Source: Ulva prolifera (lineage: Eukaryota; Chlorophyta; Ulvophyceae; Ulvales; Ulvaceae). Taken from it: 64,000 nucleotides of DNA. Positions 22,020 to 35,800 of this stretch are shown piece after piece. The stretch is from NCBI GenBank assembly GCA_023078555.1, contig CM041201.1, forward strand, positions 8,501,172 through 8,565,171. Direction: 5' to 3'. Position 1 is the first letter of the stretch, and each line of letters starts with the position of its first letter. The translations under genes were made by a program, and so were the position numbers. The notes beneath the pieces were generated by a model. The model had not been told where the DNA came from. It searched no databases and saw only the letters and a list, made by a program, of their open reading frames with translations.

Positions 22020-23206
22020 CTATGTTGCATGCGCCTCAACGCCATGTTTGTGGTACGGTGACAAGTCAATGGGCAAAGGTGGAGGCCCTGGCATCACAAG
22101 AGGTTGGTACGACTGCTCCCACATGCGCCATCCCGGCGACAAAGAGACAACGTCTCCGATGACTATGAGCGTCGGGCTTTTCAGACCAGCTTGCTGTGTC
22201 AACTCAGCCAGCTCGGACGCCGGGCCATGGCAGATCCTAGAGTCGACAGCAGTGCCCCGTTCAACGGCCAACGCAGGTGTACTGGGATCAAGCCCGCCTG
22301 ACACAAGCTGCTGCACAAGCGTTGGGAGCGTAGACAAACCCATGTACACAACCAGCGTCGTGCTGGGGTCTGCTGCTGCAGCAATCGTCTCATCCAAAGC
22401 GTCCGCCCCACCTTCACGTGCGTGGCCCGTGACAAACCGGACACTGGTCGCCACACCCCTGTGCGTCAGCGGCACCCCCAAAAGTGCTGAGACCCCAGCG
22501 GCGGCAGTGATCCCTGGAATTATACGCACGCACACCCCACGCTGCTCAAGGTACTGGGACTCCTCTGCACCCCTGCCAAAGACAAAAGGATCTCCGCCCT
22601 TGAGCCGCACTGTCAGTGCCCCAGCTTCTGCAAACTGTAACAGGAGCTCATGGATCTCCTCTTGCGTGCGGGAGTGGTACCCTTTCTCTTTTCCTACGTA
22701 CACCATACGTGCACTCGGACCTGCCATCCGTAGTATGTCTGCCGACACCAACCTACAGCAGTACGTGCTAGCTGAATTCTGTCCGAACGCAGACGTCATG
22801 CACAACCTTTACCAAACAGTCCCTAACCCTTCAGCCGTGCGTTCAGGACGTGGGAATGGGCAGCTGGTTTGTGGGCGTACCTGTCATACAAGAGCACATC
22901 TGCATTCTGGATCAACTGCACAGCATGCAAGGTCAGGAGTCCCGGATCTCCAGGCCCTGTTCCCACAAGGTATACACTCCGAGGTCGCTGCGGAGAGGTA
23001 TCTGCACATCGGCAGGACCGTGTGACCACAAACCAGAGCGGAGGGGCTGCAGGTCGTGACATCGACCGCCAGCCTGTCCACACGATTCCGGACTGAGCGC
23101 TGTGGGCGGACCATGTTCTAGCAATGAAAACAAGATTGGAATACATCATCGCATGATGTCTGATCGCCGCGCGCAGCAGTCCCCGAGACACGTCAAGCAG
23201 CATCAT
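22020..23206 (-). CDS. Uroporphyrinogen-III C-methyltransferase (siroheme pathway, plastid)
   Basis: Two minus-strand exons, 22881-23206 and 22020-22752, join in phase: YD, a split Arg codon, then LVSADIL. The product is 352 residues from the first ATG; a second ATG at 23062 (MSRPAAPPL) is also possible. The first 65 or so residues are of transit-peptide type. [18 protein letters not shown] is the SAM-binding entry motif of the tetrapyrrole methylase fold, followed by [52 protein letters not shown] and [11 protein letters not shown]. The enzyme methylates uroporphyrinogen III at C2 and C7 to give precorrin-2, the branch from tetrapyrrole synthesis to siroheme for nitrite and sulfite reductases. 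No fused oxidase/chelatase (CysG N-terminal) part is present, as in plant UPM1. Confidence 0.93.
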
Positions 23207-23902
23207 TACGCACCTGCCGCCCCGCTTCGCAGGTGCTCAAGCATATGGTCTAGCTGAGCGGAGTCCTGCCGATGATATAATTGGCTGCAGCACGGTTCTC
23301 CTCGTGATCGTGCTCCGGCTCTGCCGGCACTGTCGCATTGGCGCCAGCTCAAGGCCTGGAGGGCGTCCCGTCGACAGCGAGCACGGCATACACTGCCGGA
23401 GGGCAAACTAGTCACAGTACTCCAAGACATGACTCCTAATAGCTGCAACTTTCACAACGTACTGCGACTTTTGCCAAAAGCTAGAGTAAACCAGATAATG
23501 AACACAAAGCTGCAGGCGGGGTGATGTCCTCGAGTACACACACGAAGACTCCGACACGGCGGCTTTCAGTCAAAATCCAGGGGAATTGAGGCACTTACTG
23601 ATGCTCCTCAACACAGAGGAACTCCGTGTTTGAAACCTCGCTCGTGGTCGTGTAGTCTGAATCAAGGGTCGTGGGTTGGCCCCGGCAAAGGTCGCATCCA
23701 GTCATCCATGCATGCTGCTCAACCAAGCTCGACCGTGCTATCGAGAGTTGCTGCACATTTGATCACGCTTGCGTCAACCTGAGGCCAAGGCACATGCAAT
23801 GTTTCCGCTAACGATCAAGGTGTGATGTGGCACAATGTTACGGGTGCTTGCAGTACCCTTTCTTGGTACAATGACGTTTCGTTAGCTGAGCTACTTGTTA
23901 GC
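23207..23902. promoter_or_regulatory. Divergent intergenic region, UPM-type gene and SMC4
   Basis: About 0.7 kb shared as upstream region by the minus-strand methyltransferase and plus-strand SMC4. It contains TTGGCGCC at 23338-23345, a weak E2F-like core. No coding frame is supported; the minus frame at 23206-23448 is Arg/Ser-rich and unsupported. Confidence 0.4.
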
Positions 23903-26900
23903 ATGACAGATCCAGACGCCCCCGCAGGTGCTGGCCGGCCACGCCTCGTCATTTCAAGGCTGGAACTGGAGAATTTCAAGTCTTATGCAGGATTGCAGCA
24001 CATTGGGCCGTTTCACAAGGTGCGCGTGGGGGCCTCTGTAAATGGACTTGCTGAAGCCTGCGATCGCGATGAAACAATGAGATTACTCATGCAGTCTCTA
24101 TCTGCCATCGTTGGGCCCAATGGAAGTGGAAAGTCGAACGTCATCGATGCGATGCTGTTCGTCTTTGGGAAGCGTGCGAAACAGGTGCGCTCTGAGCATG
24201 CAAGCTGTGAATGTTCTGCCTGTATCCTGGTGAATTATTTGATGCTGCGTCTCAAAATAGAAGAATATGCCAATTTCTGGCAGAATTGATCATGATCTGG
24301 CATCGAGTTGCCAACCTGCGTGCAGCTGAGGCTCAGCAAGGTGTCTGAGCTGATCCACAACTCTACCGACCACCAGAACCTGAGAAGCGCCAGGGTATCC
24401 GTGTTCTTCGAAGAAGTTATCGATACGGTACGCCTCTCGTGTAGAGGCTTGTATGCTTTCAAGTCACTTGACGCGCCCATGCAAAGCGGCATGCCTTCAG
24501 GGACCAGATGAGTATGAAAAAGTGCCAGGTTCAGACCTGGTGGTCACGCGGACGGCAAACAAAAATAACAGCTCCGACTACTTTGTAAATGACAGAAAAA
24601 GCTCTTTTACAGAGGTGACGACGTTGCTGAAGGCGAAAGGCGTCGATTTGAATAACAACCGCTTTCTGATCCTTCAGGTGTGACTGCGTAAGAGAAAGTG
24701 ACGTATTGAAATTACGAGCGCAGTACATTTTGCAAAGGACGACGTTGAATCTGGATGGCATGTTTCCAAAGCACTCACACACATTGGTATGGCAGGGTGA
24801 AGTGGAGATGATATCACAGATGCCTCCGAAAGCGGAGAAGGAAGGTGATACAGGGATGCTAGAGTACCTGGAGGACATCATAGGGACTAATGTGTACATT
24901 GATTCAATTAAGGAAGCTGGAACAAAGCTCGAAGAATTATCTGAGGAGAAGCAGAAGCAGATTCAGAAAGTCAAAACAGCAGGTACAGACTCAATGTGGT
25001 AGCCCGACACATGGCTGCATACATGACGGATTCACTGCTCCGCCAAATCAATCACATCTTCCACTTGAACGTGATGTGTAGAGAAAAGTCGGGAGCAGCT
25101 CAAGGAAAGCAAGCAGTTGGCTGAGGAGTACAGAGGGATGGAAATTAAAGTTCAAGAGCATAGAATCAAGATCCAAATGCATTACAAACTTTTGTGTGCA
25201 CATAACATAGAACAAATGGAGCTCAAAATTGAAGACTTGGACAAGAAGCTGTCTGACGAAAGTGTAAAGGCTACCCAGTCTAGTGAAGATCTAGCTCAGC
25301 TAAAGGTTTGCTGCCACAGCACTTCCAAGGGTGCAGCTCAGTGTCTGAGTTCGCAACCAAAGATCAATTTGGCTTGCTGATTGTATTAGCTACGTTGAGC
25401 ACCTGCATCGCAGCTGCGCGAGGCCAATCTAAATATTTGCGTGTTGCAGGCGGAGGCTGCAACTGCTGAGAAACACAAAGCAGCCCTCACCAAACAGTAT
25501 GAAATCATCACAAAGAAGCTCAAGGAGCTAGAGCGTCAGGCAACCACTGCCAAAGAGCGTGAACAGCATCTACGGGTGTGGTGTCTGCTGCACGGACTGT
25601 ACCCAACCATAGCTACCGAGTATCAGCTGCCATGATGAGAGATGCATGCTGTGGTCATCACTGCTTGTCTGACAGTTCATGGCGCATGCAGAAAAAGGTT
25701 GCGTCCGCAAAGTCTGCAGTGACGTCAATTAAGAAGAAGCAGGGAGAATTGACACAGCAGATGGAGACTGCGACAGAGGAACTGCCGCAAGCAGAGGCTG
25801 CAGTTGCAGAGTTTCGCAGTGACCTGGATGAAGCCACTCAGAAGCTATCGGACATGCAACAGGAGATTCAGGGCGAGGTGTGCCACCTTTAGTGCAGTCC
25901 ATGCCAGCCATGCCTGTCACTAGATGCTATAGCAGGTGGACCTACTCCAAGCTTCATCACGACTGTGCCCCGGATGCAGCTAGTCCACAGCAACAGCAGC
26001 TTACACTGCAGGTGAATGAAGTGCACGCACGGCTGACAGAGGCAAGGACAGCTTTGGCGCCCTGGCGGGAGCAACTGCAGGCCATCAGTAATGAACGCCA
26101 GCTGGTTGTAGACCAGGCTGAGCGACTCAGCAAGGAGGCATCTGCAGCCACCACCCGGCGAGACGCAACTGCGGCAGATCTTGAGAAGTCTTCCGAGGAG
26201 CTCAAGGCCGCACAAGCGCGGGTGACGGAGATGGAAGGCCAGCAGGCAATACACCTCGAGGAGGCTGCGCAAGCAACAAAGCTGGCACAGGAGGCAGAGC
26301 GGAACATGGCGGTGTCACAGCGCGCTGTGGCTGAAGCCAAAGGCGTGCACATGAGCCTGGCTGCTGCACTGGACGAGACGCGCAACAAGGGCCGGGCCTT
26401 GCGGGGCCTGCTGGAAGCCCAGGAGCGAGGACAGCTCAAGGCAGGTTCTCCATGTTTTGGTATTGTATTGCCGCCGTGCTGTGCGGCGGTGACCAATTGT
26501 TGCGTGTGGGATGTGGTGTCATACCTTGTATGTCTGCGCAGTGTTTGATGGTGGCCAATGATGGGTGACGCCGCACAGCAATGTGACAACGCAGTGATTT
26601 TTTTTATCAGTATGCAGGGTTTGTACGGGAGGCTGGGAGACCTTGGCAGCATCGGTCAGAAGTATGATGCAGCGGTGTCCAACGGCGGCCGTGGCCTTGA
26701 CAACTTGGTTGTCGACACGACAGTCCATGCACAGCAGTGCGTTGAACACCTTCGCAAGCATGACCTTGGAGTGGCGACATTTCTGATCCTGGAGAAGCAG
26801 GCGCACCTTACCCGGGAGATGGATGCCCCAGTGCAGACCCCCGAGGACATCCCGCGCCTGTTTGACCTGGTCCAGTGCAGCCGGCAGGAACTCCGTGTTG

Positions 26901-29749
26901 CGTTCTTCTTTGCGTGTAAGCACACACTCGTTGCAAAAGACATCGACCAGGCATCCCGGATCGGGCACGGCAGCAGGGACCGGAGATTCTCCCGGGTGGT
27001 GACGATGCAGGTGCGACCCATTCCAGGTCCACTTTGAAGTTACATGGTCTTTCAACCTCGCAGCAAACAAGGCTTCTTTCCATGTGGGGTGCTCTGGGGT
27101 AGAGTCTGTGAGCATGTAGGGCGAGCTCGTGGCTGAGGACGGCACAATGAGTGGTGGAGGGTCGCATATCACCCGGGGCAAGATGCGCCTTGGGTCTGCT
27201 GCGCCAGTCATTGCAGACCCGACGAAGTCCCGGGCAGAGCTCGTTGCGGCTGAAGAGCGGCTGCAACAGCTGGAGGCTGAGCTTGAGGAGCACCGCCACG
27301 CTGCCGTGGAGAATGCACGCCGGGCTGAAGCGGCTGTGAAGGCGCAAGAAACAGCAGCAATGGACTTTCAGAAGAGCCGCCTGGCCGTGGATTCCGGGAC
27401 GCGCAAGGTCAAAGAGCTGCAGCGTCTGCTCCAGGAGCTTGACGCGTCCCTAACGGTTTGCCTTCGTGGCAGCCCCTGTGTTGATTTGCCCGGTCGAATC
27501 ACAGTGCTGCCAGACTGGGAACCACTTGCACCTCGTAGGTGGTGCTCATGACTGCTGCCTGCTGCTGCAGGGGGATGTAGCGGCTGAGGCAGAGATTCAA
27601 AAGTTGAAGGTGGTGATTGGGAAGCACGACAAAAATCTTGAGCAGGTCCAGTCAGATGCTGCTGGAGCTGAGCAGCTCGTGGCTGAGGTACAGGCCGAGC
27701 TGGATGGTGTTGGAGGCGAGCCTATGCGGGAGCAGAAGGACACAGTGGAAACACTTAAGCAGGTGGGACTTGATACGGATGGGCCCAGGCAGTGAGCCGA
27801 TTGTCTATACATGAACATGTTTACTCCAGTATGACAGGGCACCACCATCCTCTGCGCTGTGCTGTTGATATGTGATTGTCCGTGCATATTAACAGAAGTC
27901 CACCCATGCAACAACAAGCACCCTCCTGTTTCAGGATCTCAAAGAGGCTGAACAACTGGTAGCAAAGCAAAAGGCGCTGATCATGTCAGCGCAGAAAAGC
28001 CTGAAGAAGCTTGTAACAGAGTTGCAAAGCAAGGAGCGCGACACTGAAAGCCTCGAGGCAGATCTGAAGGATCTGCTGGAAGGTAAGGAGGGCTCGGGAC
28101 ATGAAGCAGAGACTCTCAAACAACAACAAATGGAGCTGCAGCAAGAAATCAAAGAAGTCAAGACGGAACTCGATGACAAACAAGGGCAGGTGTGTGTCCG
28201 ACACAGCAGCTTATGTTGGTTTGGAGTTCAGCGGCAGCTTGTCCAAGTGCTACATATGCTTTGAATCTCCTGATTGTGTATCATGCTGGCGTGACATGAA
28301 GTCACTGGCCCTTACTCGATGCGAGAATTCGATGGCGCCGCTGTTACAGGTTGAGAAAAAGCAAGGTGAGCTGAGCAAAATCAAAGCTATTCACAAGAAT
28401 CTCACCGCAAGTCTAGCAGAACAGCAAGCAGCCGCGAAAGAAGAGGCAGCTATTGCTGAAGAAGTACAGGAGAAAATCGTCGCTTGCAGAGAAAATCTTG
28501 TGGAGATGCTTCCCGACGGTCAAGTGCCGAGCGAGCCGTCTAGTCAGGAGATAGAGGAGATGACAGACAAGGACGCGTCTGAGCTCGATGCCAGGTGATT
28601 CTTGCATTTCACGAATCTTGTGATCTCACCGGCGCTGTTCCAGCTATGTGAAACTGCAGGGTGGCTGTACATGTATGTGCTGTGGTACTGTGTATTTACA
28701 CAAGTAACCACAGTCGAGCAGGTTGAGGCACATCTTCAGCCTACCTGTGTATTTGTGAACACGCGCGTGTTGATGTGCACGCTGACAGCTGTGCAGATAG
28801 ATCGTTTCTTATCGAAGCGTCAACCTCATACCAACTGCACAAGATGTCACAGCTTTGCTGTGCTTACAGGTGCACTGTGCTGGAAGGTGAGATGAAAAAG
28901 CTTCAAAAGGATGTGGATCTCACAGCTATCAATCGGTTTGCGGAGAAAGACCGCGAGTACAACGAGCGCAAAGAAGAGCTGGACCGGGTTGCAGAGAGGC
29001 GGAATGCGGCAAGAGATGAGTATGAGGGCCTACGCAAGCGCCGCCAAGATGAGTTCTCTGCAGGATTCAAGATCATCAGTGACCAGGTGAAGGACATGTA
29101 TGAGATGATCACCAATGGTGGCAACGCCGAGCTGGAGATGGTCGACTCGATGGACCCTTTTGCAGAGGCATGAATCTTGCTTGCTGTGAACAACATTGGT
29201 GTGCTGGAGGCGTGCAAGCACATTCCGTCTGACTGTGATTGTGGCATATGTCACAGAATTAAGCCTATCAGCTGATCACTGCTCATACGTCCAGGGTATC
29301 ATATTCAGCGTCCGCCCGCCCAAGAAGAGCTGGAAAAACATCACACAACTTTCGGGTGGAGAGAAGACTCTGAGCTCACTCGCGCTTGTGTTTGCATTGC
29401 ACCACTTTAAGCCAACCCCGCTGTACTTCATGGATGAGATTGATGCAGCTCTAGACTTCAAAAATGTTTCGATTGTTGCGCATTATGTCAAGGAACAGAC
29501 AAAGTGTGCTCCTGCAACGCTGTGCATCTCCTGCTTCAGAATTGGCTCGTGCTGTCTCAGGTCGTTTGTGTTTGCAGGCATGCACAGTTTGTTGTGATCA
29601 GCCTTCGAAATCACATGTTCGAGCTGGCTGATCATCTTGTTGGGATCTACAAGACCAACAATTGTACAAAGAATGTCACTATCGAGCCATCCAAGTTCGT
29701 GGTGAAGAAGGATGAGGAGCGACCATTGCTCCAGCAACAGCGTGCATGA
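23903..29749 (+). CDS. SMC4: Condensin subunit SMC4
   Basis: A many-exon gene. Exon 1 (23903-24019) and exon 2 (24095-24184) join in phase: [11 protein letters not shown]...GPFHK then [19 protein letters not shown], the Walker A motif. Later exons give [39 protein letters not shown] (SMC4-type region), then several Glu/Lys/Gln coiled-coil exons. A hinge follows at about 26600-27010 ([37 protein letters not shown]). A second coiled coil and a head exon carry the signature [20 protein letters not shown] and Walker [15 protein letters not shown]. The last exon ends near [14 protein letters not shown] and a short tail. SMC4 pairs with SMC2 in condensin to compact mitotic chromosomes. At least a dozen introns; not every coil exon was delimited. 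The start is the ATG before the conserved N-terminal segment; an upstream ATG in the same region is out of context. Confidence 0.95.
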
Positions 29750-29791
29750 GTGAGGCATTTTATGCAGACACAGTGTCGTGCCCAAATTCCA

Positions 29792-29796
29792 TGTAA
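29792..29796 (+). terminator. TGTAA polyadenylation signal (SMC4)
   Basis: TGTAA 43 bases after the SMC4 stop codon. Confidence 0.5.
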
Positions 29797-30477
29797 TCGA
29801 TGTCTATAGTCTACTCATCATCCTGCAATCGCTTTACGGCTATGCCAGGACACACTGTCACTTGGTTGATCTCGTCGTAGTGTAGCTTGATGTGACGACC
29901 AGCACCAGTGTTGCTGTCCCCACTGTGTTGTAAATGCACCTGTCCATGTCGTGGACTGCAGCGGTAAGATCACATGGCAGGCCTACTCATTCACGATATT
30001 CGTCAGGTCGTGGCTACATTTCAAATGTAGTTATGAAACGTTTACATGACACAAACATCTAGCATGCTCTCAATTATGAAACAGATCGAATGACACTTGA
30101 ATCTGTTGTAAATCTCATTTTTTTTAGCTGAGCAGCTCAACATGGTCCGCATTCATAGACTATACGAAAGCGCTGTTTTAGTTTCTCCATGACACTGCAC
30201 TCGCCATGTGAGTTTCTGGCCGATGTCAGCAACTCAGACAGTAGAGGCAGTGCGTGAGTTACAAAATTGTTGCGTGAGCATCTTCAAGTCCGATAACTCA
30301 AGCCTGCTGTGCTAGCACCAGGATGAGGCCACATTGTGAAGGGGAAGCTTGAGTGCGGCAAACCTTGCCATGGTGATGGGACCGTGCAATCTGCCATAGT
30401 GCATCAGCTGTGTGGAATATTGTGCAGAAGCAAAAATACCAGAGACTGGCAGAGAAGTAGTGGCGGCTCTCACAGAC
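29797..30477. other. Convergent intergenic region
   Basis: 3' flanks of SMC4 (plus) and the TANGO2-type gene (minus). A TTACA (minus-strand TGTAA) at 30259-30263 may end the minus-strand transcript. No coding frame supported. Confidence 0.4.
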
Positions 30478-32186
30478 TCACAGCTCTGCATGAAGATCCT
30501 GCTGGAGCTCGCCAGCGTCACCATCATCTGGCTCCTCTAGAAAGAGAACGTAGTTGGCTGTCTCCCAGTTCTCTCCATCAGTCACCAGCTCTACTCGTGT
30601 GCGCTCATGCCACATCACCTGGCCGGTGTGTGATGCCAGCAGCACTGTCTGAGACTTGGTGCCGTATAAGTCCCCCTGTACACGCAAGTCGTTGACTGCG
30701 GTGAGACTTCCTTTAGACTGGCGGAACGCGGGTGGACGTGACGGGCGCAGGCCGCAGGGGTGGTAAGGCGCACCCGTATGGTGATCTCATCAATGAACAT
30801 TGAGCTCATCTTGTGCTCATCGTCCGTGGAGAGCCCTGTCTCTGGCACCTGATCTAAGGGGCACCTCCGCTGATCCTTCATGACATCAAACAAGTCCTGC
30901 CACAACTCTCGCTCATCTGCAAGGGGCACACTCCGCGACATTAGAAGCTGCGCACCAGGTTTCAGGACCAATGCAAGCACCGGCAGTGTAGCTTGTGCAT
31001 GTGTATGCTGAGCAGCATGGACCATCATGACAATGCCGACACTTCCAGCGTCGCCTGAACATCTGAGGTGCGTAAAGCTTCAGCTTTGTTGCACTGGTGT
31101 GACCACGCGCCTCAACAGTGCTTTTCATGGGAAAAGACTGTGCAGTCCATGTGTGGGTGACACAGTGGTGTGACCACGAGTAAAAAAACATGTCCAGGTG
31201 CTTCGTGTGCCAGTGTCACCGCCACCACAAAACAGAGGGTGGCTTCAAGACAAGTTCCGTTGCTCAAGTAACAGGATGGAAGCACGGAGAGCTAGACACC
31301 TGATGCACACTCAGGCAGGTGAGCGTAAGCTGAAGCACACTCAGTGTATATCGCTGCTCCGTTGTACGGGCACAGTCTGTGATACAGAATGCAGCCATGC
31401 GCACCTGTATCAGGTGTGGGTGTGGTTAACATCGGTTCTAGCCGCTCCAGGCCTTTTCGCATCTTGGGCCATGTGTCTGACAGGCGGCCATTGGACATGG
31501 CGTGCAGCCCGGTGCCCAGGTGGACTGAGCCTTGGTCGCCTCGGTTGCTGTGGGCCCACAATGACCCTGTGTGCAGATTACCGACAACCACATTATACCC
31601 TCCGATTTGGCTGTCATTTTCACGTAGCTGAGCAACGTACTGCTCAGGGCGCACGTCTTCGACCAGAAAGTTTGATACCACAGCGCCTCGAGACATGGGC
31701 ATTGGTAAGTGGCCCTGCACACATCGGGTGGTTGTGGCACATAGCAATGCTCTCAAGAACTGGCACCATCCAATCTTCGATGCCGAAGTGTAAAGTGGTC
31801 TGTGAAGTACATCTGAGACTGGGTGCCAGCAGTACTATGGCGTGACCAACACTGTCCGGATAAGTACATTTTCTTCTCTGAAGTTGGTCAGAAAGGCGAA
31901 ATTGCCGGTGTGCGTTGACAGGCCTATCCATGAACCTTTTCCTACAGGGTCTCGTGGCCCAAATACCCCTGAATCAGGCCACCAGTCCGGTTCTTCTGAG
32001 GGCCTGCGTGCATGCTTGTGTCACTTCAAAACGGAGGTGCAAGGTGGCAAAAGGCTTCATGCTGAACACAGGCTCCATGTAACATGGCACCAGCGTGACA
32101 TACCTTGAGAGGAATTCATCACGGTTGAAGAGGATTACAGCGGCATACTCGGGATGAACGTTCCATCCCAAGAATGCCAGGCACAT
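30478..32186 (-). CDS. TANGO2: TANGO2 / NRDE family protein (DUF833)
   Basis: Minus strand, several exons. It begins MCLAFLGWNVHPEYAAVILFNRDEFLSR, the Cys-at-position-2 and NRDE signature of the family. Then come GVFGPRDPVGKG and WIGLSTHTGNFAFLTNFREEN, a matching exon containing GGYNVVVGNL and HLGTGLHAMSNGRLSDTWPK, an exon with FDVMKDQRRCPLDQVPETGLS, and a last exon with YGTKSQTVLLASHTGQVMWHER ending in an acidic tail. The catalytic-type N-terminal Cys recalls Ntn-hydrolases, but the biochemical role of the family is unsettled; in animals it is linked to lipid homeostasis and Golgi/mitochondrial function. The start is secure because the Met-Cys pair opens the conserved domain. Not all junctions were resolved. 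Confidence 0.9.
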
Positions 32187-32881
32187 GTTGACACGTGCTA
32201 CCTCCCGACTTCAGCACAATGATTAGGCTGCAGGAAATGCACGTATGCGCTTAAGATAAAGTACTTTGCCTCCTCCTAGGGCTGTCGCACACCGGCAGAC
32301 GCTTACTCCGAATGCGTGCACCGTGAGCCCTCGCAATGTCAGAGGAAGCCTGGCGTAGAGCATCAGATGCGATAATACAGCTCTATCTTTTCTGTTCAGG
32401 AACTTCAAATGTTCTGGGCTTGCACCGATGTCGAGCTTCTAGTCAAGCGGGAATATGCGCTGCAGGCTCGTGAAGCGCTCGCGCTGATGCTGCGTCACCA
32501 CTGATCATGGAGCGACCTGTTCGGCATGCCACGATCTATCAGCCTGACGCTTGGAATATTCACGACATATACATGTGCATCACCTATGGAAATCCTTTTG
32601 TGAAGGCTTCGCATATGGCATTGCACAATTAGCTCAACTTCGCCCTGGTAGCACCCCCTCTATCGCGGGAGGACTTCAACGTCACGCACATAAGGCCCGC
32701 GTCCGGCTGTCTATACTGCAGTGCACTGGTGGAATGGCCTGTTACTTATAATTCCAGGGCTTGTGTAGCTGCATCTGTTCTGGCCATTGGAAAGGTTGCA
32801 CAGTGCGCGCTCTAGCGAGCGAAGTGTTCATCATGTAGTGTACACGTACATCAGGACGTCCAACGCGCTGTGATTGCTAAA
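32187..32881. promoter_or_regulatory. Divergent intergenic region, TANGO2-type and ATG1-type genes
   Basis: 0.7 kb between the two start codons, with no supported coding frame. Presumed to hold both promoters; no specific site recognised. Confidence 0.35.
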
Positions 32882-35800
32882 ATGTATGCTCCTGAGGGGG
32901 ATGGGAGCCGATTCCACAGTATGGGGGATTGGCAGCTTCTCAGCGTCCTAGGGAAAGGGAGCTTTGCCACAGGTGCGATCACTTTGTAATCAAATTGCTC
33001 CACAGGAAAATTTACTGTTGATATGGTGCTTCATGTGCCGCACATGAATTGGTGGCATGTTTTGCATTCGCTTGCATCTGTTGTCTCCCCGTGGAAGGTG
33101 GGACCGGCACGTCGCCTGCGTGGACAACGCATCACATCAGATTCGAGCCAGCTACTCGTGCTGTACGCCAAGTCACTTGTCAATGGCTGGCTGCGGTGCA
33201 GTTTACAGGGCGCGGCATGTGCGAACAGGGCACCTGGCAGCAATCAAGGCAATCGGGGCTGACAAGATCACGCAAGACAAAATTCTGCAGTCTTTACAAT
33301 CGGAGATCAACATTTTGAGATCTGTGGTTCATCCAAACATCGTCAAGCTGCTGGACTACGAGAGACGTGATGTGCGTCTTGCTTTCTAGGCACCTGGTCA
33401 TGAATTGCCACGCTCAAAGCGAACCATATATTTGTATAATATTTACATCGTGGTGTCTGTGAAGGTCTCACTTGCATAACGCTGTTACTTGTATGTTAAC
33501 GTCGGTTCGTGATGAGCATAGGCTTGCCCACTGACTTGTAAAACGAAGCAGCAAATTCTGTGTCCAAATCAGGATGAGCTCAAGTCAGTGAGTGTATCGA
33601 AGCACGCTTGTGCAACTTCTTAGCCACCTCAACCCTTCCAGCCAGTCATTCACCTTGCCATTTGGCACTCACAGCGCCCCCCCTCGGCTCATATAACTCC
33701 CGTATTTGTGAAGCATGACCCAGAAGGACGCCACGCTGTCACCCACTACCTGGTCTTGGAGTATTGTGATGGAGGTGATCTTGCGGATTTTCTGGAGGCG
33801 AGGAAACGCACTGGCAGCAGAGGGCTTGACGAAGACACCACCCGGCGTCTATTGCGTATGCTGGCGATGGGCCTTCGCGAGATGCACAGCCGCAACATTG
33901 TCCACGTACGTACATCTTGCTATTAGGAGCTGACCTCCTGGGGCCATGTCGACGGCGCTGCACAGCCACATTTTCCGGAACATATTTCACCTCAACACGT
34001 ATGCAGCGTGACTTGAAGCCCGGCAACATTCTCCTGGCATCTCAAGGTGCCCATGTAGCTGTCAAGATTGCTGATTTTGGCTTTGCAAGGGCGCTGGAGC
34101 CAGCACGCCTGGCCCACACTCTGTGTGGTTCGCCTCTCTATATGGCGCCAGAGGTCCTGTCTGAGCAGCAGTATGACTCTCGCTCAGACCTGTGGAGTGT
34201 CGGCGTGATGATGTTCGAGATGCTTGTCGGTCATGTGCCTTTTTCAGGGAACAATATCGTTCACCTGAAAAAGGTGATCGACAGCAATGAAGCATTCCTA
34301 CCCTTTGATCGTCGAGATCAGCTGTCACCAGCTTGCCAGGTGTGCTTGCAACACAGTTCTCTCTCATCACTATGACAGATTTCTTGAAATTGCACTTGTG
34401 CACGACACACATGCACGCCACCAAACTCCAGGACACTGCAAGCAATGCTGACCTGAGCACTGCACCGACTGCTGCCCGTTCTGCAGGATCTGGTGAAACG
34501 GCTACTGCAGAAGGATCCAAATCGTCGTCTATCATTTGAAGCGTTCTTTGCTCACCCTTTCCTGTCTGGCCAGCCGCTAGGCAGGCCGCCACAGGGCACG
34601 TCTGGGCCGGAGATTCTCGTGGAGGAGCCATCATCATGTGCAATTGAGGATGATTATGTCATCCTGTCGATCCCTACGCCCCCGCCTGCCCTAAATCAGC
34701 CATCAGACTCTGGGCGGTCCGCTCAGATCCCCAAGCACAGTACGCCCTCATGTCCTCACCGCCTCAGCAATGACTGGCCTGACCGTGCTTGAATTTTAGG
34801 CCAGCCGGGCCTGACCGGGGCCCGTCGCATGTGCAGGCAGGGAGGACATACGGGCGCTATTCGAAGCAGATGCCTCGGAGGTGACGGACTTGGACACATT
34901 CATGCAGGAGCACGCAACCAGCATGCCACGCGATCTGACGGAGCCGCAGCTTCTGTATGCGATGGCTCTCTGCGTTGCTGAGGTTGCAGGTGCCTCCCAT
35001 TCCCTCTGTTCGTCTGGATATCAATTGCTGCTTATCCACCATTGATGCGCTGCCACGCAATGACCTTGCGGCTAGCGGCCTAATGACTAGTACCTTCCAC
35101 TACCCCTGCCCTGTCCCGCTGGCCTCTTAATAGTTGTAACAGCACATCCAATGCCGGGCACAACACCACCCAGACAGTACGCACATAGTCTGTGGTTGTG
35201 GCACGTGGACTTGGCTGCGTACCCAGCGTGCTTCAGACTGCCTCTGCTGCAGACTGGAAGCTGGTCAACTCGAGCCCAGCGGCAGCCATCAAGCTCAGCA
35301 TGCTCGCCTGCAGCATCCTCGACCGCCTGCTGCTCCACCTCGCACCGCAGTTCATGGTGCACCAGGCGTCGGACGCATCGTCGGAGCTTGCGCCCGGCCC
35401 GCTGTCGCCATGCTGCTTCACCACTGCCCCCACAGACGACTCTGACTCTGAGGCGCTATCGCTGTTCCCCCCGCACTCGCAGCACGTCGCGGCGGAGGTC
35501 ATCGGTACCGACTCGGAGACCATGCAGCAGCCGGCATTGGACCCCCGCACGGGCTCCGCAGCCGACGGGCCGCCGATGCAGGAGCGGGTTCTGCAGGCGG
35601 TGCTGCGCTGTGTGGCCCATGAGTCTGAGCCGTTATGCCGACTGGCATTCTCTCGGCTGCAAAGCATCCTGCGGCGGCTGATGCGGCTGGCGGCACAGCT
35701 GAAGGATCACCCGGTGCAACTCCATCCGCATGTCCCTCGTCACCTGCTTCCTAGTCACAAATGATGTATTGCCTTGCAGAGTTGCAGGGATTGGCAGGGT

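Noticed and set aside
21994..23025. 343-codon plus-strand frame
   Set aside because: Exact antisense of the methyltransferase exons, which carry all family motifs on the minus strand.
22020..23206. Idea of a CysG-type fusion (methyltransferase plus oxidase/ferrochelatase)
   Set aside because: Only the SAM methyltransferase domain is present; the N-terminal NAD-binding domain is absent.
26519..27347. Overlapping 179- to 230-codon minus-strand frames
   Set aside because: Antisense of the SMC4 hinge and coiled-coil exons; no recognisable motif.
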